Source: Collinsella sp. | Lineage (GTDB): Bacteria > Actinomycetota > Coriobacteriia > Coriobacteriales > Coriobacteriaceae | Reading direction: 5' to 3' | Length of the DNA: 64,000 nt | Assembly (NCBI GenBank): GCA_019419505.1 | Contig: DXZS01000004.1 | Span: forward strand, 1-64,000 | Shown here: in pieces, positions 15,958 through 23,564 of the stretch | Layout of the letters: each line of letters opens with the position of its first letter | Position numbering within the stretch: position 1 is the stretch's first letter | Program-made: the position numbers and the translations under genes | Notes under the pieces: model-generated | Told to the model about the DNA's origin: nothing | Seen by the model: only the letters and a program-made list of their open reading frames with translations | Database searches by the model: none

Positions 15958-17424
15958 ATGCGTATCTACAACAGCGCTACCCATAAAAAGGAAGAGTTCC
16001 AGCCCATCGAGTCCGGCAAGGTTCGCATGTACGTGTGCGGCCCCACGGTCTACGACAACATCCATATCGGCAACGCCCGCACGTTCATCAGCTTTGACGT
16101 GATTCGCCGCTGGCTCATCGCGAGCGGTTACGAGGTCACGTTCGCCCAGAACCTCACCGATGTCGACGACAAGATCATCAAGCGCGCCAACGAGCAGGGC
16201 AGAACGGCCGCCGAGGTCGCGACGGAGTTCTCCGACAAGTTCATCGGCGTTATGCGCGCCGCCAACGTGCTCGATCCCGATGTGCGCCCCCGCGCCACCA
16301 AGGAGATCGGCCCCATGATCGCTATGATCAAGACGCTTATCGAGCAGGGCCACGCTTACGCAGCCGATAACGGCGATGTGTACTTTGCCGTGCGCAGCGA
16401 TCCCAACTATGGTCAGGTCTCGGGCCGCAACATCGACGACCTTATGGTTGGCGCGCGCATCGAGGAGAACGAGGACAAGAACGACCCGCTCGACTTTGCC
16501 CTGTGGAAGGCCGCTAAGCCCGGCGAACCCAGCTGGCCGAGCCCCTGGGGCGAAGGCCGTCCCGGTTGGCACACCGAGTGCGCCGCCATGGTGCATCGCT
16601 ACCTGGGCACCCCGATCGACATCCACGGCGGCGGCTCCGACCTTGCCTTCCCGCATCACGAGAACGAGTGCGCCCAGGCCACCTGCGCCTGGCACCAGGG
16701 CTTCTCCAACACCTGGATGCACACGGGCATGCTGCTGGTAGACGGCGAGAAGATGTCCAAGTCGCTCGGCAACTTCTTTACGCTGGCCGAGGTCCTCGAG
16801 CAGCACTCCGCTGCTGCTCTGCGTCTGCTGATGCTGCAGACGAGCTATCGCTCGCCGCTCGATTTTTCTTGGGAGCGCCTGGAGGGTGCCGAGAACTCGC
16901 TCACGCGTATCGCCGGTACGGTCGAGAACCTGCGCTGGGCTGCGAACCATGCGACGGCCGATGCCGATGAGGTAGCATCCGAAGCGTTTGCCGCCAAGGC
17001 CGCCGAGACCCGTGCCACCTTTAAGGAGTGCATGGACGACGACTTTAATACCGCTGGTGCCATGGGTGCCGTCTTTGGCTTTGTGACCGAGTGCAATCAG
17101 TACCTGGAGCAGGCGGGCGACGCTGCCGACAAGGCCGCAGTCCTGGCTGCCGCCGATACGCTGGCCGAGCTGCTCGATACGTTTGGCGTTGAGCTCCCCG
17201 AGCCCAAGGCCGAGCTGCCGCTGGGTCTGCTGGGCGTTGCCGCCGGCCTGGTCGCCTACACGGGCGACGACGTGGACGAGGCCGCTGCCAAGATTCTCGA
17301 GGCCCGCGCCGAGGCCCGCGCCGCCAAGAACTGGGATCTGGCCGACGCCATCCGCGACCAGCTCAAGGACCTCGGGCTGACGATCGAGGATACTGCCGCG
17401 GGCACCCGTATTAAGACTCTCTAA
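15958..17424 (+). CDS. cysS: Cysteinyl-tRNA synthetase
   Basis: A 488-residue class I synthetase that charges tRNA-Cys. The zinc-site and HIGH region is CGPTVYDNIHIGNART (residues about 28-43), the catalytic GEKMSKSLGN motif lies near 265-274, and HHENECAQATCAW supplies Zn ligands. The DALR-type helical domain follows, and the C-terminal part binds the anticodon (AEARAAKNWDLADAIRDQL). The ATG follows ispF after 3 bases (AAGGAG in the ispF stop region). A large hairpin plus a terminator separate it from rlmB. Confidence 0.97.
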   Translation: MRIYNSATHKKEEFQPIESGKVRMYVCGPTVYDNIHIGNARTFISFDVIRRWLIASGYEVTFAQNLTDVDDKIIKRANEQGRTAAEVATEFSDKFIGVMRAANVLDPDVRPRATKEIGPMIAMIKTLIEQGHAYAADNGDVYFAVRSDPNYGQVSGRNIDDLMVGARIEENEDKNDPLDFALWKAAKPGEPSWPSPWGEGRPGWHTECAAMVHRYLGTPIDIHGGGSDLAFPHHENECAQATCAWHQGFSNTWMHTGMLLVDGEKMSKSLGNFFTLAEVLEQHSAAALRLLMLQTSYRSPLDFSWERLEGAENSLTRIAGTVENLRWAANHATADADEVASEAFAAKAAETRATFKECMDDDFNTAGAMGAVFGFVTECNQYLEQAGDAADKAAVLAAADTLAELLDTFGVELPEPKAELPLGLLGVAAGLVAYTGDDVDEAAAKILEARAEARAAKNWDLADAIRDQLKDLGLTIEDTAAGTRIKTL

Positions 17425-17430
17425 TCCCCG

Positions 17431-17532
17431 CGGGTTTTCCAAGCACCCGACCTTGCCGTTCAAACCGTCGCTCGCGTACTCAGGTACGCGTCGCTCCTCT
17501 TTCACGGCCATCTCGGACACTTGGAAAACCCG
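17431..17532. repeat. Intergenic 100-nt inverted structure after cysS
   Basis: CGGGTTTTCCAAG (17431-17443) pairs exactly with CTTGGAAAACCCG (17520-17532). Inside, CGCGTAC-TCAG-GTACGCG (17473-17490) forms a perfect hairpin, and GCCGT (17455-17459) can pair with ACGGC (17504-17508). It resembles the nested-stem 3'-UTR elements in layout but not in sequence. Confidence 0.7.
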
Positions 17533-17536
17533 TGCC

Positions 17537-17575
17537 GACCGCCCGAATTAATATTTATGGGCGGTCGATTCTTTT
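17537..17575 (+). terminator. Terminator between cysS and rlmB
   Basis: GACCGCCC (17537-17544) pairs with GGGCGGTC (17559-17566) around an AT-rich loop, followed by GATTCTTTT. Confidence 0.7.
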
Positions 17576-17611
17576 GTCTTGTTTGAAAAGTGTTTTAAAG
17601 GAGGCCGTTTT

Positions 17612-18526
17612 ATGGCCGACAATCGCAAGCGTGCGCCTCGTGGCGGCAAGCAGGCTGCTTCTGGCTCGCGTCCGATTCGCCGCAATGACCGCACTGCCGC
17701 TCCCAAGGGCCAGCGCGATCGCACCCAGGCCGCACGTCCGCAGCGCGATCGCAACCGCGACGCTGTCCAGGCTCCCAAGGGCGAGTTTATCGAAGGTCGT
17801 CGTGCTGCCGCCGAGGCGCTACGCACTGGTTTTCCCATCAAGTGCGCGCTCATCGCCGAGGGCGGGGAGCGTGATGCCGCCTTGTCGCGCCTGGTCGACG
17901 ACCTCAACGCCGCGGGTGTCCGCATTAAGTATGTGCCGCGCGCGCAGCTCGACGCACTGTCGAGCCATGGCGCTCACCAGGGTATCGCGCTCGAGGTTGG
18001 CAACTTCCCCTATGCCGATGTCGCCGATATTCTCGACCGCGCAGGCGAGGGCCCGGCACTTGTCGTGGTGCTCGACCATGTGACTGACGACGGCAACTTT
18101 GGTGCCATCGTGCGCTCCGCCGAGGTTGTGGGCGCGGCCGGCGTCATCATTGCCAACAAGCGCGCCGCCGGCGTGACCGTGGGCAGCTACAAGACTTCAG
18201 CCGGCGCCGTCATGCATCTGCCTATCGTGCAGGTGCCCAACATCGCCCGTGCACTCGACGATCTTAAGGCCGCTGGCTTTTGGGTGGGCGGCGCTTCCGA
18301 GCATGCTGAGGGCAGCTGCTGGGATGCCCCCTTCGAGGGCCGCGTGGCGCTCGTCATGGGTTCCGAGGGCGACGGCATCTCGCGCCTGGTGCTCGAGAAA
18401 TGCGACTTTTTGACCAAGCTTCCCCAGCGCGGCATGACCGAGAGCCTCAATGTTGCCCAGGCGACCACGGCGCTGTGCTTTGAGTGGCTGCGCCGCAACG
18501 CCGGCGAGCTCATGGGGGAGGAGTAG
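17612..18526 (+). CDS. rlmB: SpoU-family rRNA 2'-O-methyltransferase (RlmB-like)
   Basis: A 304-residue SpoU/TrmH-family methyltransferase using S-adenosylmethionine to methylate a ribose in 23S rRNA (G2251 in E. coli RlmB). About 50 basic, disordered residues (NRKRAPRGGKQAASG...) precede a substrate-binding domain beginning FIEGRRAAAEAL. The SPOUT knot motifs are VVVLDHVTDDGNFGAIVRSA, VALVMGSEGDGISRLVLE and MTESLNVAQATTALCFEWLRR. The ATG at 17612 follows AAAGGAGG; the earlier TTG frame adds 11 residues without need. yacP starts 3 bases after its stop. Confidence 0.93.
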   Translation: MADNRKRAPRGGKQAASGSRPIRRNDRTAAPKGQRDRTQAARPQRDRNRDAVQAPKGEFIEGRRAAAEALRTGFPIKCALIAEGGERDAALSRLVDDLNAAGVRIKYVPRAQLDALSSHGAHQGIALEVGNFPYADVADILDRAGEGPALVVVLDHVTDDGNFGAIVRSAEVVGAAGVIIANKRAAGVTVGSYKTSAGAVMHLPIVQVPNIARALDDLKAAGFWVGGASEHAEGSCWDAPFEGRVALVMGSEGDGISRLVLEKCDFLTKLPQRGMTESLNVAQATTALCFEWLRRNAGELMGEE

Positions 18527-18529
18527 CGC

Positions 18530-19207
18530 ATGTCCAAAAAGAACCGCGCCAAGTCCAAGGCCAAGCGCTTTGGCGAGGGCTCGGCCAAGCCGATTGTTTC
18601 GGCCGCGACCTACGGCGTGGGCGGCAATGCGTTTGCGCAGGCTATCGCCGACCCAGTCTCGACGGTGCACTCCAACAAACCCGAGCTGCTGGTGGTCGAC
18701 GGTTACAACGTGATCCACTGCACGCCGCGCTACGAAAAGCTCGTCTACGACCATTCCGACGATCCGTATTCCAGCGACGTTCACGATATGGCGCGCACGG
18801 CGCTCATTAATGACGTAGCTGCGTTTGCCCAGGGCCGCTACGAGGCCGTGATCGTATTTGACGGCGCGGGCAATATCTCCAGCGAGCGCCCCAACCTACC
18901 GGCCCGCGGCGTGCGCATTGAGTTTTCGCCGACGGGTGTTTCGGCCGATACCGTGGTGCAGAAGCTCTGCATCGAGGCACGTGAGGAAGGCCGCGCGTGC
19001 TCCGTGGTATCGAGCGACGGCACGATCCAGGCTGTCGTCATGGGCAAGGGCGTCACGCGCATCTCGAGCCGTATGCTGGTGGACGAGATCAAACAGATCG
19101 ATAACGACGTTCACGAGGCAGAGGAAGCTCCGCAGATCAAGATGACTCTGGGCAGCCGCCTGACCCCCGATGCCCTGGCCAAGCTCAAGGCCCTGCGCGG
19201 ACGGTAG
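18530..19207 (+). CDS. yacP: NYN-domain ribonuclease of the YacP/Rae1 family
   Basis: A 225-residue protein whose core is a PIN-like NYN domain: LLVVDGYNVIHCTPRYE (near residue 53), VIVFDGAG and an acidic VVSSDGTIQAVVMGKGVTRISS. B. subtilis Rae1/YacP cleaves mRNA in the ribosomal A site; this function is inferred by family and by its place after rlmB. The N-terminal 20 residues are very basic (KKNRAKSKAKRFG), fitting RNA binding. It is the last gene of the disA run, convergent with the minus-strand kinase gene 27 bases downstream. Confidence 0.88.
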   Translation: MSKKNRAKSKAKRFGEGSAKPIVSAATYGVGGNAFAQAIADPVSTVHSNKPELLVVDGYNVIHCTPRYEKLVYDHSDDPYSSDVHDMARTALINDVAAFAQGRYEAVIVFDGAGNISSERPNLPARGVRIEFSPTGVSADTVVQKLCIEAREEGRACSVVSSDGTIQAVVMGKGVTRISSRMLVDEIKQIDNDVHEAEEAPQIKMTLGSRLTPDALAKLKALRGR

Positions 19208-19234
19208 GGGAGTTGGCGGGGCAATGCTGCCTTG

Positions 19235-20575
19235 CTAACTCCATTCAGCGATGTCGATCATTCTTTCGAGGCGCCACGTTAGCGCCTCTTTTAGATAGGG
19301 TAGTCTCGCTGCTAGGGCATCGTTTTTAGACAGAATCTTGATCGCCTCGTCGACAAAGCCTTCGAGTTTGTTTCCATCGAACCAGCCCATGTCCTCAACA
19401 AGCAACATTTGTTTCGCGGGACTTGAATGGAACTGCGCGCTGGCAAAACTGTGCTCTCCTGCCCTAAGCTCCTCTAGAGATATGTTGCACCAGAGCGATG
19501 AGCCCGAATCGAAGATGGGGGCTGGTCTGCAGGTTAGCGTGTTGACGTTTCGCACAAGGCCAAAGTTGCGCCAATGACGGTCATAGTTGGCGATGATGTC
19601 GTCACATACGATCATGCGGTCAAGGGCATCCTTAACGCCTGTCCCCCCGAGCTCCTCGCAGTTTGCTACGTATCGCTCGTAGTCGGTTAGCCGTTCATCT
19701 GCGTTTGCGTGCTGGTTTACATAGAACGCAGGGACATACTCTTCTTCATCAGTTAAGAAGACATCGCATGTGCTCAGGGCGGAAGTGCCCGTGCCCTCGA
19801 GCGAGTAAGGCACATAATCGCAGGCGTTTAGGATGCGACGGTGGAGCGCGGTCGCCACCAGCTCGTTATAAGGTTCCTGGTTCAGGTGCGCTCCTGCCTT
19901 ATGCAGAATTCGACGCCCGCCCTCGCACGTCCAGTACTTTTGAAGATTGCCGTCCGAGGTGTTATCGGGCTTTGCGGCAGCCGCTTTTCCCTCTGGGGCA
20001 AAGGGCGCAATGGACAGCGAGACGTCATCAAAGGCGTTGTTGAAGAAGTTGATATCCTCCCAGGCGAGACCGGAATCTTGGGGTCTAATCCAATACTGGT
20101 CGGATAGGGAGAGGCCGAGATTTCGCTGGACGAGTTCATCGGGAACATCGACTGCGGCTTCTGCAAGCAGGGAGGCTAGCCCAATGCGTGCGAGCGGGAT
20201 ACCGCGGCCGCGCCACCAGATGCGGAAGGAGTCGAGCGATATGGGGCTATTAGGGCCAAATACTCCAATAGGGGCGTGGGCGTAATCGATGTCGGCGCCG
20301 ATGTGGGTAAAGTCTTTTCGCGATGTGCTGTAGACCAGCTGAGCGACTTCGTGTGTGCGATTCATGAGGGTGAACGCGATCTCGCTCTTACCGTGGCCGC
20401 GGCGGGGACGTCCCCCCGTTTTGGTCACAGAGCGGAGTCGCGTGTCGACGCTGTCTTTGTCGATGAGCCATACACCAGAAGCCTTGCGGGCCTCAAGTGC
20501 TCCGTTTTTTATGAGCTCCTGCACCCTGCGCGGAGTGATGCCGAGCAGTTCGGCGGCTTCCTTGGTAGTAAGCAT
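19235..20575 (-). CDS. HTH-HipA-like kinase fusion (single-chain)
   Basis: A 446-residue protein joining two modules. Residues 1-45 are an excisionase/MerR-like helix-turn-helix (MLTTKEAAELLGITPRRVQELIKNG, then a wing VWLIDKDSV). The rest is a HipA-like kinase: glycine-rich loop SDGNLQKYW (about 207-215), catalytic loop NYDRHWRNFG (330-339, Asp332 and Asn337) and metal-binding DSGSS (356-360). All expected catalytic residues seem present. There is no separate antitoxin gene on either side. A perfect 20-bp inverted repeat directly upstream suggests that the protein represses itself. Its biological role is unknown; a one-protein toxin or a kinase-type regulator are both possible. Confidence 0.75.
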   Translation of the reverse strand: MLTTKEAAELLGITPRRVQELIKNGALEARKASGVWLIDKDSVDTRLRSVTKTGGRPRRGHGKSEIAFTLMNRTHEVAQLVYSTSRKDFTHIGADIDYAHAPIGVFGPNSPISLDSFRIWWRGRGIPLARIGLASLLAEAAVDVPDELVQRNLGLSLSDQYWIRPQDSGLAWEDINFFNNAFDDVSLSIAPFAPEGKAAAAKPDNTSDGNLQKYWTCEGGRRILHKAGAHLNQEPYNELVATALHRRILNACDYVPYSLEGTGTSALSTCDVFLTDEEEYVPAFYVNQHANADERLTDYERYVANCEELGGTGVKDALDRMIVCDDIIANYDRHWRNFGLVRNVNTLTCRPAPIFDSGSSLWCNISLEELRAGEHSFASAQFHSSPAKQMLLVEDMGWFDGNKLEGFVDEAIKILSKNDALAARLPYLKEALTWRLERMIDIAEWS

Positions 20576-20587
20576 CGCGAAACCCTT

Positions 20588-20654
20588 CGCCAGAACGAAT
20601 AGTTTTATATAGCCAATTGTAATTAAAACTATTCGTTCTGGCGAATAGTTTTAA
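20588..20654. promoter_or_regulatory. Operator of the HTH-HipA gene (20-bp inverted repeat plus third box)
   Basis: The 20 bases at 20588-20607 (containing GAACGAATAGTTTTA) are repeated exactly in inverse at 20624-20643, with a 16-bp AT-rich centre. A third box, CGAATAGTTTTAA (20642-20654), overlaps the right arm. It sits about 12 bp before the kinase start codon, where a self-encoded HTH domain would repress. Confidence 0.85.
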
Positions 20655-20798
20655 GATTGAGGGCGCACTGACAGAAATGAACGGGCCTGGTACGCGCTGT
20701 TGCTGGATTTTGCATATTTGTATAACGCCGTGCGGCCTGTTGCGCCCCGTCCGCAATTCCATTATTCTTAACTGGCTTCGCGCGAAAGCGCCAAGTGT

Positions 20799-20873
20799 GC
20801 CAGTGTGGCGCAACGGTAGCGCAACTGATTTGTAATCAGTGGGTTGCAGGTTCGATTCCTGTCACTGGCTCCA
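20799..20873 (+). tRNA. tRNA-Thr (anticodon TGT)
   Basis: Acceptor arms GCCAGTG and CACTGGC pair. The anticodon loop TTTGTAA gives TGT, reading ACA. The T arm has GGTTCGATTCC and CCA is encoded at 20871-20873. A terminator follows immediately. Confidence 0.96.
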
Positions 20874-20882
20874 TGAGAGTTT

Positions 20883-20924
20883 CGGGCTCTGTTCCCTTGT
20901 GGGACAGGGCCCGTTTCTATTTTT
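20883..20924 (+). terminator. Intrinsic terminator of tRNA-Thr
   Basis: CGGGCTCTGTTCCC (20883-20896) pairs with GGGACAGGGCCCG (20901-20913), followed by TTTCTATTTTT. Confidence 0.88.
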
Positions 20925-20968
20925 ATGTAGATAAGTCAGCGTGTTTGGCGCCAACCAAGCTTCAGGTT

Positions 20969-21107
20969 TGTCTCGATCTGTAACACGAAGAAGCTGAAAA
21001 CCGTTCTTACTGTTACAGAATGAGACGTGAGCTGGGGTCTCTGCGTAATATCTCAATCTGTAACAGATAGGGGAGAAAATGTTCTCTAGATGTTACAGAT
21101 CGAGACA
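20969..21107. repeat. Four alternating copies of a 17-mer (TGTTACAGATCGAGACA)
   Basis: Copies lie at 20969-20985 (inverse), 21011-21027 (forward, two changes), 21051-21065 (inverse, partial) and 21091-21107 (forward). Adjacent copies face each other and can form two stem-loops of 15-17 bp. No coding frame explains them. They open the 714-bp gene-free gap between tRNA-Thr and tRNA-Tyr. Confidence 0.85.
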
Positions 21108-21137
21108 AAGGCCGGACCGACCTCAATCATCCTGGTC

Positions 21138-21280
21138 GAGCGTGGATTATCGGAAGAACGAGCGTGGAAAATCTCCCACCTGGAGAATGAGCGTGGATAA
21201 TCTGCCACTTTGGATTCGATGGCACGCCAAAAGCGGGAGATTATCCACGCTCGATTTCAAACGGGAGAAAATCCACGATC
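21138..21280. repeat. Five copies of the GAGCGTGGATAATCTCCC repeat
   Basis: Forward copies start at 21138, 21160 and 21189 (with changes such as GGAAAATCTCCC and TCTGCC). Inverse copies lie at 21235-21252 and 21263-21280. The forward copy at 21189 and the inverse copy at 21235 pair around a 28-nt spacer. The same word is at 5239-5333. The rest of the gap (21281-21495) shows only a small GGTGTA/TACACC hairpin and no gene. Confidence 0.85.
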
Positions 21281-21495
21281 GAATCTGCCGCGGAAGCCCG
21301 ATCTCGACCTATATATAGGTGTAAATAAGCCGGTATCGAAGTTCGATCCTGAAGGTGTACTCCACTACACCAAAGTGTTACCTTGGGAAATGTCACCTCT
21401 GTATCCAAAACCATCGTCCTTCATATCCAAACTCAACAAAACCGCAGGTCACGGCTATATAGATACGCCCGGCACCGTGTATCTAGAGGTTTTCG

Positions 21496-21525
21496 TTGAC
21501 AGCCCCCAAGGTTGCATCGTATTAT
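21496..21525 (+). promoter_or_regulatory. Promoter of the tRNA-Tyr/Thr/Met-tuf unit
   Basis: TTGACA (21496-21501) and TATTAT (21520-21525) are separated by 18 bp, a near-consensus housekeeping sigma promoter, about 60 bp before tRNA-Tyr. Confidence 0.8.
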
Positions 21526-21587
21526 CTTTTTCGTTCGCGGGGGCGGCGGTCCAAAAGACCAAAGGACCTGCGGATACTTGAACGATT

Positions 21588-21669
21588 GGGAGTTTGCCCG
21601 AGTGGTTAATGGGGACGGGCTGTAAACCCGTTGGCTCTGCCTACATAGGTTCGAATCCTATAGCTCCCA
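21588..21669 (+). tRNA. tRNA-Tyr (anticodon GTA)
   Basis: A class II tRNA with a long variable arm (TTGGCTCTGCCTACA region). Acceptor arms GGGAGTT and AGCTCCC pair (one G-T). The anticodon loop CTGTAAA gives GTA. The 3' CCA is not encoded (ACCC follows), unlike the neighbouring Thr and Met genes. Confidence 0.95.
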
Positions 21670-21679
21670 CCCGTCAAGT

Positions 21680-21755
21680 GCCTGTATAGCTCAGTCGGTA
21701 GAGCACTTCGTTGGTAACGAAGAGGTCACCAGTTCAAGTCTGGTTGCAGGCTCCA
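21680..21755 (+). tRNA. tRNA-Thr (anticodon GGT)
   Basis: Acceptor arms GCCTGTA and TGCAGGC pair. The anticodon loop TTGGTAA gives GGT, reading ACC/ACT. CCA is encoded. It lies 10 bases after tRNA-Tyr. Confidence 0.96.
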
Positions 21756-21758
21756 TCC

Positions 21759-21835
21759 GGCGGTGTAGCTCAGTTGGTTAGAGCACACGGTTCATACCCG
21801 TGGCGTCACTGGTTCGAATCCAGTCACCGCTACCA
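21759..21835 (+). tRNA. tRNA-Met (anticodon CAT)
   Basis: Acceptor arms GGCGGTG and CACCGCT pair, with G-T at the end. The anticodon loop TTCATAC gives CAT. The G-T first pair and absence of three GC pairs in the anticodon stem suggest an elongator Met tRNA; a lysidine-modified Ile tRNA cannot be excluded by eye. It lies 3 bases after tRNA-Thr and upstream of tuf. Confidence 0.93.
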
Positions 21836-21846
21836 TAGGTAACACG

Positions 21847-21877
21847 GTGGCTTCTCAATAGTATGTTGAGAGGCCAC
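21847..21877 (+). promoter_or_regulatory. Hairpin in the tRNA-tuf spacer
   Basis: GTGGCTTCTCAA (21847-21858) pairs with TTGAGAGGCCAC (21866-21877), with one G-T, and no T run follows. It could be a processing signal between the tRNAs and the tuf mRNA. Confidence 0.55.
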
Positions 21878-21931
21878 TATGGTATAAAGGCAAAGTCCCG
21901 TCCGGGGACGACCTGTTTAGAGGAGGGCTTT

Positions 21932-23122
21932 ATGGCCAAAGAGAAGTTTGAGCGCACTAAGCCGCATGTTAACATCGGCACCATTGGTCACGTCGACCAC
22001 GGCAAGACCACGCTGACCGCTGCCATCACCAAGGTTCTCTCCGAGACCGAGGGCTGCAAGGCTGACTTCACTGCGTTCGAGAACATCGACAAGGCTCCCG
22101 AGGAGCGCGAGCGCGGCATTACGATCTCCGTCTCCCACGTCGAGTACGAGACTGCTGCCCGTCACTACGCTCACGTTGACTGCCCGGGCCACGCTGACTA
22201 CGTCAAGAACATGATTTCCGGTGCTGCTCAGATGGACGGCGCTATCCTGGTCATCGCCGCTACCGACGGCCCCATGGCTCAGACCCGCGAGCACATCCTG
22301 CTCGCCCGTCAGGTCGGCGTTCCCTACATCGTCGTCTTCCTGAACAAGTGCGACATGGTCGACGATGACGAGCTCATCGACCTCGTCGAGATGGAGACCC
22401 GTGAGCTCCTCTCCGAGTACGATTTCCCCGGCGACGACATCCCCGTCATCCGCGGTTCCGCTCTGGGCGCTCTCGAGGGCGACGCCAAGTGGATGGACGC
22501 TATCCGCGAGCTTATGAACGCCGTCGACGAGTACATCCCGACGCCTGCTCGTAACAACGACCTCCCGTTCCTGATGGCCGTTGAGGACGTTATGACCATC
22601 TCCGGCCGTGGCACCGTTGCTACCGGCCGTGTCGAGCGCGGTGAGCTCAAGCTCAACGAGCCCGTCGAGATCGTCGGCATCAAGGATACGCAGAACACCG
22701 TCGTTACCGGTATCGAGATGTTCCGTAAGTCCATGGACTTCTGCGAGGCTGGCGACAACGTCGGTCTGCTGCTCCGCGGCATCAAGCGCGAGGACATCGA
22801 GCGCGGCCAGGTTCTCTGCAAGCCCGGTTCGGTTACCCCGCACACCAAGTTCACCGGCGAGATCTACGTTCTGACCAAGGAGGAGGGCGGCCGTCACACC
22901 CCGTTCTTCGATGGTTATCGTCCTCAGTTCTACTTCCGTACCACCGACGTTACCGGTACGGTCAAGCTCCCCGAGGGCACCGAGATGGCTATGCCTGGTG
23001 ACCACATCACCATCGAGGGCGACCTCATCCACCCGATCGCCATGGAAGAGGGCCTGCGCTTCGCTATCCGCGAGGGTGGCCACACCGTCGGTTCGGGCAT
23101 CGTCTCCACGATCATTGAGTAA
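21932..23122 (+). CDS. tuf: Elongation factor Tu
   Basis: A 396-residue EF-Tu, the GTPase that brings aminoacyl-tRNA to the ribosome. The P-loop GHVDHGKTT lies at residues about 19-27. The switch region ITISVSHVEYET and DCPGHADYVKNM (DxxG) are intact, as is the NKCD guanine motif. Domains 2 and 3 follow (GRGTVATGRVERG; HTPFFDGYRPQFYFRTTDVTG). The ATG at 21932 follows GAGGAGGG. It sits downstream of three tRNA genes and probably shares their promoter; no fusA is next to it here. Confidence 0.98.
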   Translation: MAKEKFERTKPHVNIGTIGHVDHGKTTLTAAITKVLSETEGCKADFTAFENIDKAPEERERGITISVSHVEYETAARHYAHVDCPGHADYVKNMISGAAQMDGAILVIAATDGPMAQTREHILLARQVGVPYIVVFLNKCDMVDDDELIDLVEMETRELLSEYDFPGDDIPVIRGSALGALEGDAKWMDAIRELMNAVDEYIPTPARNNDLPFLMAVEDVMTISGRGTVATGRVERGELKLNEPVEIVGIKDTQNTVVTGIEMFRKSMDFCEAGDNVGLLLRGIKREDIERGQVLCKPGSVTPHTKFTGEIYVLTKEEGGRHTPFFDGYRPQFYFRTTDVTGTVKLPEGTEMAMPGDHITIEGDLIHPIAMEEGLRFAIREGGHTVGSGIVSTIIE

Positions 23123-23150
23123 ATTAGCTCTTTGATATAGCTGACTTAGA

Positions 23151-23186
23151 GAACCCGGCACTTATATGGGTGCCGGGTTCTTTTCT
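23151..23186 (+). terminator. Intrinsic terminator after tuf
   Basis: GAACCCGGCAC (23151-23161) pairs perfectly with GTGCCGGGTTC (23170-23180), followed by TTTTCT. Confidence 0.9.
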
Positions 23187-23326
23187 GCAATGGATATTGA
23201 GCCGTTGCTGGTGTCGAGAGGATCGATAATGGTCCTGGATGCACCGTCGATTAGCTCTCGATGGCTTCATTGATGTGTTCCAAATATGAATGGATCCACC
23301 GAGAACCAATTGACTCGAGGTTTTCA

Positions 23327-23356
23327 TTGACAGCACTTACGTGGAGCTGATAAAGT
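23327..23356 (+). promoter_or_regulatory. Promoter of rpmG-tRNA-Trp-secE-nusG
   Basis: TTGACA (23327-23332) and TAAAGT (23351-23356) are separated by 18 bp, some 45 bp before rpmG. The rest of the 23187-23326 gap shows no gene. Confidence 0.7.
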
Positions 23357-23401
23357 AACAACTCGTGCCCGTACGGGGCGGAAATGAAAGGTTCAGGATA
23401 C

Positions 23402-23551
23402 ATGCGTACTCTAGTTACTCTTGCGTGCACTGAGTGCAAGCGCCGCAACTATACGACCACCAAGAACAAGTCGACCATGCCTGATCGTATGGAGATCAAG
23501 AAGTATTGCCCCTGGTGCCGTCACCACACGCTGCACAAAGAGACTCGCTAG
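23402..23551 (+). CDS. rpmG: Ribosomal protein L33
   Basis: A 49-residue L33 of the large ribosomal subunit: MRTLVTLACTECKRRNYT, then KYCPWCRHHTLHKETR. Both CxxC pairs are present (CTEC and CPWC), so this is the zinc-binding C+ form. In organisms with C+ and C- paralogues the C+ form is used when zinc is sufficient; no second copy lies in the window. It stands before tRNA-Trp and secE, a common order in Gram-positive bacteria. The reading frame is short but unambiguous. Confidence 0.96.
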   Translation: MRTLVTLACTECKRRNYTTTKNKSTMPDRMEIKKYCPWCRHHTLHKETR

Positions 23552-23564
23552 TCTCTAGTCACAT

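Noticed and set aside
15931..17520. Minus-strand 529-codon frame opposite cysS
   Set aside because: Shadow of cysS extended through the inverted structure behind it; no ribosome-binding site or motif.
21138..21280. Possible CRISPR array
   Set aside because: Repeat spacing is irregular, orientation is mixed, there are no uniform spacers and no cas genes.
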